Shown piece after piece: positions 27,497-36,265 of a DNA stretch of 64,000 nt; the first letter of the stretch is position 1, and each line of letters opens with the position of its first letter. A program made the position numbers and the translations under genes. The notes beneath the pieces are model-generated. The model saw only the letters and a list, made by a program, of their open reading frames with translations, was not told the origin of the DNA and did no database searches. This stretch comes from Desulfoscipio sp. XC116 (lineage in GTDB: Bacteria; Bacillota; Desulfotomaculia; Desulfotomaculales; Desulfallaceae), in assembly GCF_039851975.1 (NCBI RefSeq), contig NZ_CP156660.1, positions 2,485,035-2,549,034 of the forward strand, given 5' to 3'.

Positions 27497-29284
27497 TTAA
27501 TGCCGGGTTAACCTGTATTTACTAACTTTACGGTAAATAGTAGCCCGGCTGATACCAAGCGCGGCCGCAGCAAGTGTTTTGCCTTCGTCCGTCCAGCCAT
27601 AAAGATTCAGCGCGCTGCTAATGGCGTCCTTTTCCAGCTGTTCCAGAGGCTTTATCTGCGTTACATTTATCGGTACGGAATGACTTTCATAATGACGCAA
27701 GCGCGGGGGCAGACTGTCCGGTTCAATAACCGGCCCTTCCTCCAAATTAATAGCATATTCCACAGCGTTAATCAATTCTCTGATATTGCCCGGCCAATGA
27801 TAGTCCAGGCACAATTTCAGCGCCTCTTCATTAAAGCCTGTGATACTTTTATGCAACAGCCCGGCAAACCACTGCCTGTAGTGTTCCAGCAATGCGGTGA
27901 TATCATCTCGGCGCTCCCTCAACGGGGGTAGTATCAGGGGAATAACACTGAGCCGATAGAAAAGATCCTCACGAAATTGTCCCCGCCGAACCATTTCGTG
28001 CAAATCACTGTTGGTGGCCGCGATTATCCGGATATCAACAGGTACAAGCCGCGTAGCGCCCACCCTTTCAATCTGCCTTTCCTGCAGCACACGCAATAGC
28101 TTGGCTTGTAGATAAAGAGACATATTGCCGATTTCGTCCAGAAAGACAGTACCGCCATTAGCCAGCTCAAATTTGCCCGGTTTGCCGCCACGCCGCGCAC
28201 CGGTAAAGGCGCCTTCCTCATAGCCAAATAGCTCGCTTTCCAATAAATGTTCGGGTATCGCTCCACAATTAATCGGCATAAAAGGCTTATGTCCGTGCGG
28301 ACCGGCAGTGTGAATGGCCCGGGCGAATACCTCTTTACCCGTGCCGCTTTCACCCAGAATAAGTACAGTGGAGTTGCTGCGGGCTATCTTTATGGCCTTG
28401 CTTTTTACATCCCGAATAGCCTTGCTCTCACCAATAATATCCTTAAAATCAAGGGTTTCCTGCGTAGTAACAATTCGATAAGCCAGCTTCTGGGCCTCCT
28501 GAAAATCACTAAATGTGGCTACCACCCCCGCGAATGTTCCTTCCCCGGATTGTATAGGCCGGGCGGTAATTAAAAGGTGCCACCTTTTGCCACGGGCGTT
28601 AACAAAATATTCACGGGAATTAAACCCTTTACCTTTTTGAAGCACCTGCAGCAAAGGCATATCCTCAAAAATCCGCTGCACCGGCTGGCTGAGCAACTGT
28701 TCCTTCGGCATGCCAAACATTCTCTCCGCCGAGCGGTTGAAATGGGTAATGACCCCATATTTATCAATGGCCATCACCCCCTCGTAGACGGTATCCACCA
28801 CCGCTTCCAGCCTGCCGGCCATCACAATTTTTTCTTTAAGCATTTCCCGCTCCATTATTTTACCGGAAATTAGATCAGCCATGCGGCCCACAAAATCAAT
28901 TAATGTTTCCGTATTATTACATAGGGTTTGTTTTTGCTCTTCATTAAAGGCTACCAGACTGATGGTGCCGAGTACTTTATCTTCCATTAAGATGGGATAG
29001 ACAATATAGGCCCGGTAAAAACAGATGCCCGAAAGCGGGCATGATAAGCAGATGGAATGGAAACCCGGCTCATTGATGAACACATGCTTGCCTGTCTGCA
29101 AAACATGTTTGTTAACCAGCCCCCGGAGCAATCGGTTGCCCACATCGGCCCGCACCTGGCCGGTACCGGCTACCCGTACCAGGTTGGCGTCAATTATTTC
29201 CACCTCAACCTTTAAGGCGGCGGCAATTGCGTCGGATACCCGCTGTTCCATTTCCTTGGCTTGCATCAAGTTAAGCATGGTCAT
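27497..29284 (-). CDS. PAS-containing sigma-54-dependent transcriptional activator
   Basis: ATG 29284 is preferred; the frame is open to a GTG at 29338, but that codon lies inside a terminator hairpin. The ~595-aa protein has an N-terminal sensor domain with a cysteine cluster (CLSCPLSGIC), then a PAS domain (about 170-280), an AAA+ domain (GESGTGKE, GAFTGA) and a Fis-type helix-turn-helix. It has no receiver domain, so it should respond directly to a ligand. It sits between the 2-oxoacid oxidoreductase operon and a KamA-family gene. The nearby -24/-12 promoters at 32394 and 34597 are candidate targets, by proximity. Confidence 0.93.
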   Translation of the reverse strand: MTMLNLMQAKEMEQRVSDAIAAALKVEVEIIDANLVRVAGTGQVRADVGNRLLRGLVNKHVLQTGKHVFINEPGFHSICLSCPLSGICFYRAYIVYPILMEDKVLGTISLVAFNEEQKQTLCNNTETLIDFVGRMADLISGKIMEREMLKEKIVMAGRLEAVVDTVYEGVMAIDKYGVITHFNRSAERMFGMPKEQLLSQPVQRIFEDMPLLQVLQKGKGFNSREYFVNARGKRWHLLITARPIQSGEGTFAGVVATFSDFQEAQKLAYRIVTTQETLDFKDIIGESKAIRDVKSKAIKIARSNSTVLILGESGTGKEVFARAIHTAGPHGHKPFMPINCGAIPEHLLESELFGYEEGAFTGARRGGKPGKFELANGGTVFLDEIGNMSLYLQAKLLRVLQERQIERVGATRLVPVDIRIIAATNSDLHEMVRRGQFREDLFYRLSVIPLILPPLRERRDDITALLEHYRQWFAGLLHKSITGFNEEALKLCLDYHWPGNIRELINAVEYAINLEEGPVIEPDSLPPRLRHYESHSVPINVTQIKPLEQLEKDAISSALNLYGWTDEGKTLAAAALGISRATIYRKVSKYRLTRH

Positions 29285-29308
29285 AAACCCCCGAGTTGTT
29301 TGCGATAT

Positions 29309-29336
29309 AAAAAAGGAGGCTTTAGCTATCGCCTCC
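29309..29336 (-). terminator. Terminator of the 2-oxoacid oxidoreductase operon
   Basis: Read on the minus strand, GGAGGC / GCCTCC arms enclose a 10-base loop and are followed by six T residues, 65 bp after the last gene of the operon. Confidence 0.85.
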
Positions 29337-29400
29337 ACGGTTATTATTTATAATAAACCAGACTCGAACTTTTTAGCAATATATAAAGATTTAAAAGTTA

Positions 29401-29949
29401 TCAGTTTAATACCTGTTCCGCCAGCTGCCAGCCAACATCGAGCGCTTTTTTATTTAATTCCTCGGTCCCCCGTGGCACACGGGCCAGCAGTGCCTCAGTT
29501 AAAGATCCCTGAGAAACCACACCCGTAATTCTGGTCACGACCCCCAGCGCCACCACATTGGCCACTATTTCCCTTCCCAACTGCTCACGGGCCGCCCGGC
29601 TGATCGGCAGAGCATAAACCACACCCTCTACAGCAGGCCGGTCATATACATAGGTAGAATCAACAATCAGCACACCGCCTTGCTCCAGACCGTCGGCAAA
29701 TTTATCGCAAGCCTCCTGGCTCATGGCCAGCAGTACATCCGGTCGAGCAACCCGGGGATAATCGATTTCCTCATTACTTATAATGACCTCGGACCGGCTG
29801 GCGCCACCCCGGGCTTCAGGCCCATAGGACTGGGACTGTACCGAATTTTTACCGTCCCTGATAGCCGCATCTGCAATAATAATACCGGCCAGGATGAGCC
29901 CCTGTCCCCCGCTGCCGCTTAACCGCAGTTCCGTATTATTTTCACCCAT
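29401..29949 (-). CDS. 2-oxoacid:ferredoxin oxidoreductase, gamma subunit
   Basis: A 182-aa subunit of the pyruvate/ketoisovalerate ferredoxin oxidoreductase gamma family, recognisable by its start (LRLSGSGGQGLILAGIIIADAA) and the EARGGASRSEVIIS motif near residue 48. Together with the alpha and beta subunits it converts a 2-oxoacid, CoA and oxidised ferredoxin to acyl-CoA, CO2 and reduced ferredoxin. It follows the beta gene with 4 bp between and is the last gene before the terminator. Confidence 0.93.
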   Translation of the reverse strand: MGENNTELRLSGSGGQGLILAGIIIADAAIRDGKNSVQSQSYGPEARGGASRSEVIISNEEIDYPRVARPDVLLAMSQEACDKFADGLEQGGVLIVDSTYVYDRPAVEGVVYALPISRAAREQLGREIVANVVALGVVTRITGVVSQGSLTEALLARVPRGTEELNKKALDVGWQLAEQVLN

Positions 29950-29953
29950 TATC

Positions 29954-30811
29954 TCACCCCCGTTGAGTACCCTTGAGCGGGGTTACCATCGTACCACCTG
30001 TCTGAAAACCGCTCCGGTTGATAAGCTGCTCATACATGTCAGTGTATTCAGGGGCTGCCTGGCTGTGCAAGCGCCCGATTATTATTTTCCCGGCCAGTTC
30101 CTCCGGGTTCATTTTCTTCGCTTGTTGTATTTGTACCGCGTTTTCCTTTTGCCACAGCAGCATTTCCAACCCGTCTTTCATGCTGTTGCGTCTTCCATAG
30201 GCCGTAGGGCAAGCAGTGACAGCTTCAACCAGGCTAAAACCCTTGTTCTCAATACCTTCCATAATTAACCCGGTAAGCAAGCTGCTGTGATAAGTGGTAC
30301 TTCGGCCCACATAGCTGGCACCGGCGACTCGGGCCAGTTCCGCAATATCAAAGCTAGGTTCAATAACACCATATGGCGCAGTAGTAGCTTTTTTATTTAC
30401 CGGCGTCAGCGGTGAATACTGCCCCCCGGTCATCCCATAAATACTGTTGTTAAACAGTAAAAGCGTGATATCTATATTACGCCGGGCCGCATGAATAAAA
30501 TGATTGCCACCAATGGCGGTTGCGTCCCCATCCCCGGTGATTACAATTACTTTTAAATCCGGCCGGGCCATTTTTATACCCGTAGCAAAAGCAATTGCCC
30601 GCCCGTGAGTGGTATGCAGCGTGTTAAAATCAAGATATCCAACCGCTCTGGATGAGCAGCCTATGCCGCCTACTATCACCGTTTGGTCTTGATCCAAATC
30701 AAGCCTTTTTACAGCCCGCAGCATAGAGCCCAGCACAATTCCATTACCGCACCCGGGGCACCAGATATGAGGAAACTTTTCTATACGCAGGTAACGTTCC
30801 AATTCCCGCAC
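29954..30811 (-). CDS. 2-oxoacid:ferredoxin oxidoreductase, beta (TPP-binding) subunit
   Basis: The 285-aa subunit carries WCPGCGNGIV near residue 17, the thiamine-diphosphate motif GDGDATAIGGNH near residue 93 and NNSIYGMTGGQ near residue 120. These match the beta subunit of the 2-oxoglutarate/ketoisovalerate oxidoreductases. Its ATG directly follows the alpha subunit's stop. It is cytosolic, and the exact oxoacid (branched-chain, 2-oxoglutarate) cannot be decided from the sequence. Confidence 0.94.
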   Translation of the reverse strand: MRELERYLRIEKFPHIWCPGCGNGIVLGSMLRAVKRLDLDQDQTVIVGGIGCSSRAVGYLDFNTLHTTHGRAIAFATGIKMARPDLKVIVITGDGDATAIGGNHFIHAARRNIDITLLLFNNSIYGMTGGQYSPLTPVNKKATTAPYGVIEPSFDIAELARVAGASYVGRSTTYHSSLLTGLIMEGIENKGFSLVEAVTACPTAYGRRNSMKDGLEMLLWQKENAVQIQQAKKMNPEELAGKIIIGRLHSQAAPEYTDMYEQLINRSGFQTGGTMVTPLKGTQRG

Positions 30812-31954
30812 TTAAACCACCTCCCGGATGGCCGCCAGTATGTCGCCGGGTTCAACTAATTCACCGTGCACCCGGTGCACTCCCCGGACACAAGCCCGCT
30901 CCCGAACCACTCGCTCCACCTCCAGCCGGTACTGGCCCAGGTTCATTTCCGGCACAATGATAGTATGCGCGCAACGTGCCACTTCCAGCACCCGCTGTTC
31001 AGGAAACGGCCAAAGAGTTATCGGGCGGTACAAACCGGCTTTAATTCCTTCTGCCCGGGCTTCCTTTACCGCACGGCGGGCCGAGCGGGCTGAACAGCCA
31101 TAGGCAAGCACCGCTACCTGAGCGTCATCCAAATAAAGTGCTTCGTCAAACAGAATATCAGGCAGATTATAGTTTATCTTATTATGCAAACGCAGCAACA
31201 GCTTTTCCAACACTTTCGGGTCATTGGCGGGCATGCCCTGTTCATCATGAGCCAAACCGGTAACATGGTAACGATAACCCTCCCCGAAATTGGCCATAGG
31301 GGGTACCCCGTTTTCATCCGGAAGGTATGGTGAATATTCCTCAACGTTTGGAGATGGCGCCGGGCGGTTGATTATTTCCACCTCACCCAAGGCAGGTAAA
31401 ACCACCTTTTCCCGCAAATGCCCAACTACTTCATCCATGAGCAAGATAACCGGCACCCGGTATTTTTCAGCAAGGTTCACTGCCCGCACCGTAATATCAT
31501 AGGCTTCCCGCACCGAAGCGGGACTAAGTACGATAACCGGATGGTCGCCATGAGTCCCCCAGCGGGCTTGCATAACATCACCCTGGGCCGGCGCCGTGGG
31601 CATACCCGTACTTGGACCGCTGCGCTGAACGTTGACGATAACACAGGGCACTTCAGCCATAGCGGCAAAGCCAATGTTTTCCTGCATCAGAGAAAAGCCC
31701 GGACCGCTAGTGGCAGTAATAGATTTTTGGCCGGTAAGTGACGCACCGATTACTGCAGCCAGACTGGCCATTTCATCTTCCATTTGTATAAATTTACCAC
31801 CCAGTCGAGGCAAGCGTTCCGCCATTATCTCGGCAATTTCGGTTGACGGAGTAATCGGATAACCCGCAAAAAAACGCACCCCCGCAGCCAATGCACCTTC
31901 GGCTACAGCTTCGTTTCCCTGCATCAACCGGGCCATTTCAAATATCCGGCTCAT
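30812..31954 (-). CDS. 2-oxoacid:ferredoxin oxidoreductase, alpha subunit
   Basis: A 380-aa alpha subunit. Family segments include GNEAVAEGALAAGVRFFAGYPITPSTE near the N-terminus (only partly quoted here: GYPITPSTEI) and TSGPGFSLMQE near residue 82. The second, transketolase C-terminal-like domain includes residues ~265-375. It is followed without a gap by the beta gene and preceded, after a 134-bp space, by a ferredoxin-type delta subunit. Together they form a VOR/KOR-type complex that links amino acid or fatty acid catabolism to reduced ferredoxin. Confidence 0.94.
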   Translation of the reverse strand: MSRIFEMARLMQGNEAVAEGALAAGVRFFAGYPITPSTEIAEIMAERLPRLGGKFIQMEDEMASLAAVIGASLTGQKSITATSGPGFSLMQENIGFAAMAEVPCVIVNVQRSGPSTGMPTAPAQGDVMQARWGTHGDHPVIVLSPASVREAYDITVRAVNLAEKYRVPVILLMDEVVGHLREKVVLPALGEVEIINRPAPSPNVEEYSPYLPDENGVPPMANFGEGYRYHVTGLAHDEQGMPANDPKVLEKLLLRLHNKINYNLPDILFDEALYLDDAQVAVLAYGCSARSARRAVKEARAEGIKAGLYRPITLWPFPEQRVLEVARCAHTIIVPEMNLGQYRLEVERVVRERACVRGVHRVHGELVEPGDILAAIREVV

Positions 31955-32088
31955 TTCAAATACTCCCTTCGGGCCCCATTTTTCACCTACCGTGGCGGTT
32001 TTATTATAACCAATATCTTTATCCTGACCTGCAGTTTATTTAACCAAAATACATGCCGCCGAAGTAAAGCGGTACAGTCATTTAAAAG

Positions 32089-32325
32089 TTATCTTCCATC
32101 CTTTGGAATAGGCCGTTCAATAGAAATAGCCAATTCAGGGCAGTGATCCTCACACTGACCACAACCCGTACAAGCCGCCGGATTTACTGCCACCGCCTTA
32201 CCCCGACTATCCAATAACAGCACCTTATGTTTACAAAGAGCGGAACAAATGCCACAGCCCTTACACCATTGCTGATTGATATATATCCCATGGTCATCAT
32301 TGTATTGCCTGGCTGGTCTGGCCAT
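32089..32325 (-). CDS. 2-oxoacid:ferredoxin oxidoreductase, delta (ferredoxin-like) subunit
   Basis: ATG 32325 follows AAAGGAG at 9 bases. The 78-aa protein has two 4Fe-4S motifs, CKGCGICSALCK and CTGCGQCEDHCP, in the classical two-cluster ferredoxin fold. It is the first gene of the operon behind a -24/-12 promoter and probably passes electrons from the TPP subunit to a free ferredoxin. Confidence 0.92.
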   Translation of the reverse strand: MARPARQYNDDHGIYINQQWCKGCGICSALCKHKVLLLDSRGKAVAVNPAACTGCGQCEDHCPELAISIERPIPKDGR

Positions 32326-32778
32326 GTACAATCACTCCTTTCATCATATCGCCATATAACCCGTTATTTAGAATGTCTTTTATTTCTCAATAAGCAATTT
32401 ACATGCCAGCTCCCAATATATTAAATAACTCCATTATTACCGCTCTTTTATTTAATTAAGCGACAAAAGAAATACCATGGTTATCTCAAATTGATATAAA
32501 AGAATATTATTCCTTAATACAATAATGAAAGTCTCATTTTGACATGCATATCATTTTGACATAATCTTTTTTACGGTGCCGTCTTTAACGGCACGATGTC
32601 TAAATAAATTTAAAAGACAACTGTAATCTTATCAAAGATAAACGGTTGCCTTTTAATTTTATCATGAACAAGCATGAAATTATTATGTTAATACCACCGG
32701 TTTAACTTTATCCTGCTAATACATCCGGGATTTGTTCAGCTTAAGCGAGTTGGCAAAGATTTGCATTCAATTGATTAA
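32326..32778. other. Intergenic region with sigma-54 promoter and hairpins
   Basis: Besides the -24/-12 element at 32394-32408, it holds a short hairpin near 32575-32594 (GTGCCGT / ACGGCAC) and a longer inverted repeat near 32612-32657 with arms AAAAGACAAC / GTTGCCTTTT. The longer one probably terminates the leftward acyl-CoA ligase transcript. Confidence 0.6.
32394..32408 (-). promoter_or_regulatory. Sigma-54 (-24/-12) promoter of the 2-oxoacid oxidoreductase operon
   Basis: On the minus strand TGGCATGTAAATTGC; one mismatch to TGGCAC, exact GG-N10-GC spacing, 69 bp before the ferredoxin subunit start. Confidence 0.75.
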
Positions 32779-34368
32779 CTAGTCACGCAGCAAGCGGCGT
32801 AATACTTTACCCACGGCGGACTTGGGCAGTTGTTCACGAAACTCCACTATTCTGGGCACCTTATAGGCCGCCAGTTTGGTACGGCAGTAAGCGACAATAT
32901 CTTCCCGGGTAGCTGCAGCCCCTTCTTTAAGAACAATGACCGACTTCACCGTCTCACCCCGATAGGCATCAGGCACACCCACCACCACGGCCTCTAGAAC
33001 CCCGGGGAAAGTAAACAGTACATCTTCCACTTCCACCGGGTAAATATTATACCCACCCGCTATGATTACATCCTTTTTCCTGCTTACTATGAACGCATAG
33101 CCTTCATCATCCACTTCCACCACGTCACCGGTTTTTAGCCAGCCGTCTTCTAAAACATTGACAGTTTCATCAGGACGATTCCAATAGCCCCTCATAACCT
33201 GAGGTCCCTTAACCCACATTTCACCGGCCTGATTAATCTCGCATTCTTTACCTGTGTTTATATCAACAACCAGCATATCGGTGTCCGGAACAACCAACCC
33301 AATGCTGCCGATTTTCACCTTGCCATTGACCGGGTTACTGTGCGTAACCGGCGATGCCTCGGATAATCCGTATGCTTCAACTACTTCCACACCGGTTAGT
33401 GCCCGAAACGCTTCCTTTACCTCATTGGGCAGGGGTGCGGAACCACTGACGCAGGTATGTAAGCAGCGCAGGTCGTATTTATCAATATCTTTATAACTAT
33501 TAATGGCAATTAACATGGTCGGGCTGGCAAAGTATACCCCCACTTTATAATTGTGGATGGCCTCGATGATCGCCTTGGGTTCAAACCGCGGGAAAAGAAT
33601 CATCGTTATACCCATGTACACCGACATATTCATAACACAGGTAAGCCCATACACATGAAATAGAGGCAGTACACCGATTATATGGTCATTGCCACGACGG
33701 TAATTTTTACCCATCACTTCGACCGACTGCAGTACATTGGCCACCAGGTTGCGATGGGTAAGCATGCATCCCTTGGATACGCCCGTGGTGCCGCCGGTAT
33801 ACTGCAGCAGGGCCAAGTCGGCGGCATCAACCGCAACCTTACTATACTCCGCATTGTAACCGGCCAGAATTTGCTTCAAATCCTCAACTTCCTCGCCGGC
33901 GGCCGTGGCAGAGCCATCCATATTAAAAACAATTACATTCTTTAATGAAGTGTTGGCACGGATACTCTTAATTTTGGGGTAGAGATCAGCTAAGCACACG
34001 ATTGTCTCACTGCCGGAGTCGTTCAATTGATGCTCCAACTCTCTCTCCACGTACATGGGATTATGCTGTACGACCACCGCCCCCGCTTTTAACGCGCCAA
34101 AGAAGCATAGCACATTTTGCGGACAGTTGGGTGCCATAACAGCCACCCGATCACCTTTTTGAACGCCTTTATTTTGCAGATAGTTAGCAAAACGACCGGT
34201 TAGTTCATTCAGTTCGCTATACTTGATTTTTTGGTCAAAAAAGATGATGGCATCATTATCCGGGTATAACCGGGCACTATCCTCTAAAAATTGAAAAACG
34301 GCTATATCGGGATAGTCCAACTGTCGCCTCGTATCCGGCAAATAATTTTCAAACCATACTTTTCCCAT
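32779..34368 (-). CDS. Acyl-CoA synthetase, AMP-forming (long-chain type) 2
   Basis: The 529-aa protein has the AMP-binding motif YTGGTTGVSKGCMLTH near residue 178, the YGLSEASP motif near residue 325, a LKTGDVVEVDDEGY segment near 410 and a C-terminal KSAVGKVLRR lysine motif. It activates a carboxylic acid to its CoA ester in the cytosol. It differs from the ligase at 6163 by having the long-chain-type GGTTG motif. AGGAGG precedes ATG 34368. A sigma-54 promoter lies about 230 bp upstream. Confidence 0.93.
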   Translation of the reverse strand: MGKVWFENYLPDTRRQLDYPDIAVFQFLEDSARLYPDNDAIIFFDQKIKYSELNELTGRFANYLQNKGVQKGDRVAVMAPNCPQNVLCFFGALKAGAVVVQHNPMYVERELEHQLNDSGSETIVCLADLYPKIKSIRANTSLKNVIVFNMDGSATAAGEEVEDLKQILAGYNAEYSKVAVDAADLALLQYTGGTTGVSKGCMLTHRNLVANVLQSVEVMGKNYRRGNDHIIGVLPLFHVYGLTCVMNMSVYMGITMILFPRFEPKAIIEAIHNYKVGVYFASPTMLIAINSYKDIDKYDLRCLHTCVSGSAPLPNEVKEAFRALTGVEVVEAYGLSEASPVTHSNPVNGKVKIGSIGLVVPDTDMLVVDINTGKECEINQAGEMWVKGPQVMRGYWNRPDETVNVLEDGWLKTGDVVEVDDEGYAFIVSRKKDVIIAGGYNIYPVEVEDVLFTFPGVLEAVVVGVPDAYRGETVKSVIVLKEGAAATREDIVAYCRTKLAAYKVPRIVEFREQLPKSAVGKVLRRLLRD

Positions 34369-34596
34369 GGTAAAACCTCCTCATCTATTCGTCAATTGCC
34401 TGAATGTAAGCAGTTTGGCGGCTTTTACTACATTAACAGACTTTCTCCCCCCTTTTATAGTGCCCGCATCATCATGCATCACTTAAAATAAGAGATACAA
34501 ACCAGTATTTCATCTCCCAAACCATAGAGAATATTTAAAGCGTTAAAATATCTATAATTTGTGAAATGTTAAAATATTATTACTATATCAAACAAT

Positions 34597-34611
34597 GCAA
34601 AAAGTCTGCCA
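34597..34611 (-). promoter_or_regulatory. Sigma-54 (-24/-12) promoter of acyl-CoA ligase 2
   Basis: On the minus strand TGGCAGACTTTTTGC has the invariant GG and GC with N10 spacing; the -24 box has one mismatch. The leader to the start codon would be about 215 nt. Confidence 0.6.
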
Positions 34612-34681
34612 CTTGCAAATAACCCTGTAAGGTACTAAAATTGAACCGTATATAGTATTAAAAGCCACATATAACACTGAT

Positions 34682-34713
34682 CGCATCATGCACGCATCAC
34701 CACGCATCGCATC
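34682..34713. promoter_or_regulatory. Candidate activator-binding array (CGCATC repeats)
   Basis: CGCATC occurs at 34682, 34693, 34703 and 34708; the first three are spaced by one helical turn. The array is placed where sigma-54 activators usually bind relative to the 34597-34611 promoter. Confidence 0.45.
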
Positions 34714-35022
34714 AAAAGCAAAAACTGCCGGTTACTTTTAATACATCTTGCTGTCTTTCATTTGATAGTGTTATTAAATAATACGGCAAGATTGTGCAGA
34801 CTCTTGCGGCTGCGGTCGATGATGCAGGAAGCTACCGCCTCTGTGGGCGGGAGTGACTTTACAATAATTGTGGATGCATGTGGCGTATTGACACCCGAAT
34901 CAGTTTGCCGAACCGGGTAAAACAGCGCATGATTGTGATATATTCTGGAGGGTTAGCAGTGATCCAATGGAAAGACCGGTTTATTGTTTAGTTTAAAAGT
35001 ATATATTAAGGGAGGCTACAAA

Positions 35023-35370
35023 ATGTTTCTTGACAATGCCAAAAACATTAAGAAGATTGATATAAACGCCCCGGGGGCGTTGAACGTCATCAAACAAACC
35101 CTGGTGGGTCCGGCTCAGGGCTGGGAAGGTTGGGTGATGCGTTTATTCACCGTTGCCCCAAATGGATACACACCCCGTCACTCCCACCCCTGGCCGCATA
35201 TCAACTACATTGTAAGCGGCCAGGGCGCCATGTACCTTGACGGGCAAGAACACCTTGTAAGCCCCGGTTATACGGCCTACGTTCCCGGCGGCGCGGAGCA
35301 CCAATTCATCAACCGTAGACAGCAGGACTTTGTTTTCATTTGCATTGTGCCGGAAGAAGGAGACATGTAA
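35023..35370 (+). CDS. Small cupin-domain protein
   Basis: ATG 35023 is chosen because GGGAGG lies 9 bases upstream; the longer frame from 34984 lacks such a site. The 115-aa protein is a single cupin barrel with a metal-binding motif RHSHPWPHINYIVSG near residue 47 and GAEHQF near residue 97. Cupins of this size often bind a metal and a small molecule or act as a sensor; no function is evident from the neighbours. It diverges from the acyl-CoA ligase and converges with the DUF1287 lipoprotein. Confidence 0.82.
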   Translation: MFLDNAKNIKKIDINAPGALNVIKQTLVGPAQGWEGWVMRLFTVAPNGYTPRHSHPWPHINYIVSGQGAMYLDGQEHLVSPGYTAYVPGGAEHQFINRRQQDFVFICIVPEEGDM

Positions 35371-35451
35371 AAAACACATTAATAGTAGTTATCATGTTCT
35401 TCGCTGATGTTTTGCTTAACACGCCTGTGGAAAGTTTATAAAAGTTTGGCT

Positions 35452-36204
35452 TTAATTAGCCGGCGGAAACCGGTAATGACCAATTATTTCCCAGTCGGTC
35501 AGACAATCTTCTTCCCTGGCTATGCCGGCATTGTGAATGGCCAGAGGCACACCCCGTTCGTTTTTACGGTCGCTGACAATACCACAGTGTTCCAGATCAT
35601 TTGAAAATCGCCAATAAACCACATCACCCCATTGCCAGGTTGATAAATCAGCTCCCTCCACCGATAAAGGGAGAGATTGTCCATACCTGGCAAAAAAATT
35701 CATTTGATTGGGTACCCGGCGGTGGTCAATGTTGGTATCCGGTCCTCTTAGACCCCAGTTCTGCGGGTATTGTTTAAAATGTTCCCGCATATCCTCGTGT
35801 ATGAGTTTCTGCAAATCAATTCCCCCGTGGCGCAAAGCCCGCACCACCACATCGGTGCAGGCCCCGCCTTCGGGCGGAACGTCACCGCCCGGGTAATCAA
35901 TTTGGCGGTAAGAAGCGTCATAAATCACTCCTCCGGCCACTTCCTCCCGGGCACCGATAACCAGTAAGTCATACACATTGCGTTTTTCCGGCGGTATTTT
36001 TTCCACCGGTGAAGGGCCGAGTGCCTCGGTCTGCGGCTTATTGGCCCGCTCCTGCTGTTCAGGTACGGTTTCACAACCGGCAACCAGCCAAATAATCGCC
36101 AGCAACATCAGGCACAAACCGGCACACACCTTAACCCGGCCATTTACCGCCTCAACGGTCACTCGCATAGATATAATTGATTGATCATTTTTTTTCTTAA
36201 TCAT
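35452..36204 (-). CDS. DUF1287-domain lipoprotein
   Basis: The 250-aa protein has a lipoprotein signal ending in VAGC near residue 44 and a DUF1287 (YiiX/NlpC-P60-like) domain. The visible features of the domain are IDYPGGDVPP, CTDVVVRALR near residue 115, a HRRVPNQ motif near 163 and the late HCGIVSD histidine. This fits a cysteine-histidine hydrolase fold on the outer face of the membrane, possibly acting on wall peptides or amide bonds. AGGTGG lies 7 bases before ATG 36204. The downstream gene order does not tell its substrate. Confidence 0.85.
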   Translation of the reverse strand: MIKKKNDQSIISMRVTVEAVNGRVKVCAGLCLMLLAIIWLVAGCETVPEQQERANKPQTEALGPSPVEKIPPEKRNVYDLLVIGAREEVAGGVIYDASYRQIDYPGGDVPPEGGACTDVVVRALRHGGIDLQKLIHEDMREHFKQYPQNWGLRGPDTNIDHRRVPNQMNFFARYGQSLPLSVEGADLSTWQWGDVVYWRFSNDLEHCGIVSDRKNERGVPLAIHNAGIAREEDCLTDWEIIGHYRFPPAN

Positions 36205-36265
36205 AATTCAAACCACCTGAGTATGTATCACAAACACAAAATCAATTTTACCAAAGATATTACGA

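Larger units (their letters stand above)
34369..35022. other. Long promoter region with sigma-54 site and phased repeats
   Basis: The 654-bp region has no convincing gene. It holds the -24/-12 element at 34597-34611 and four CGCATC repeats at 34682-34713, about 70-105 bp upstream of that element. Confidence 0.65.

Noticed and set aside
29284-29338. Upstream GTG start for the sigma-54 activator
   Set aside because: The GTG sits inside the rho-independent terminator of the preceding operon; ATG 29284 is a better start.
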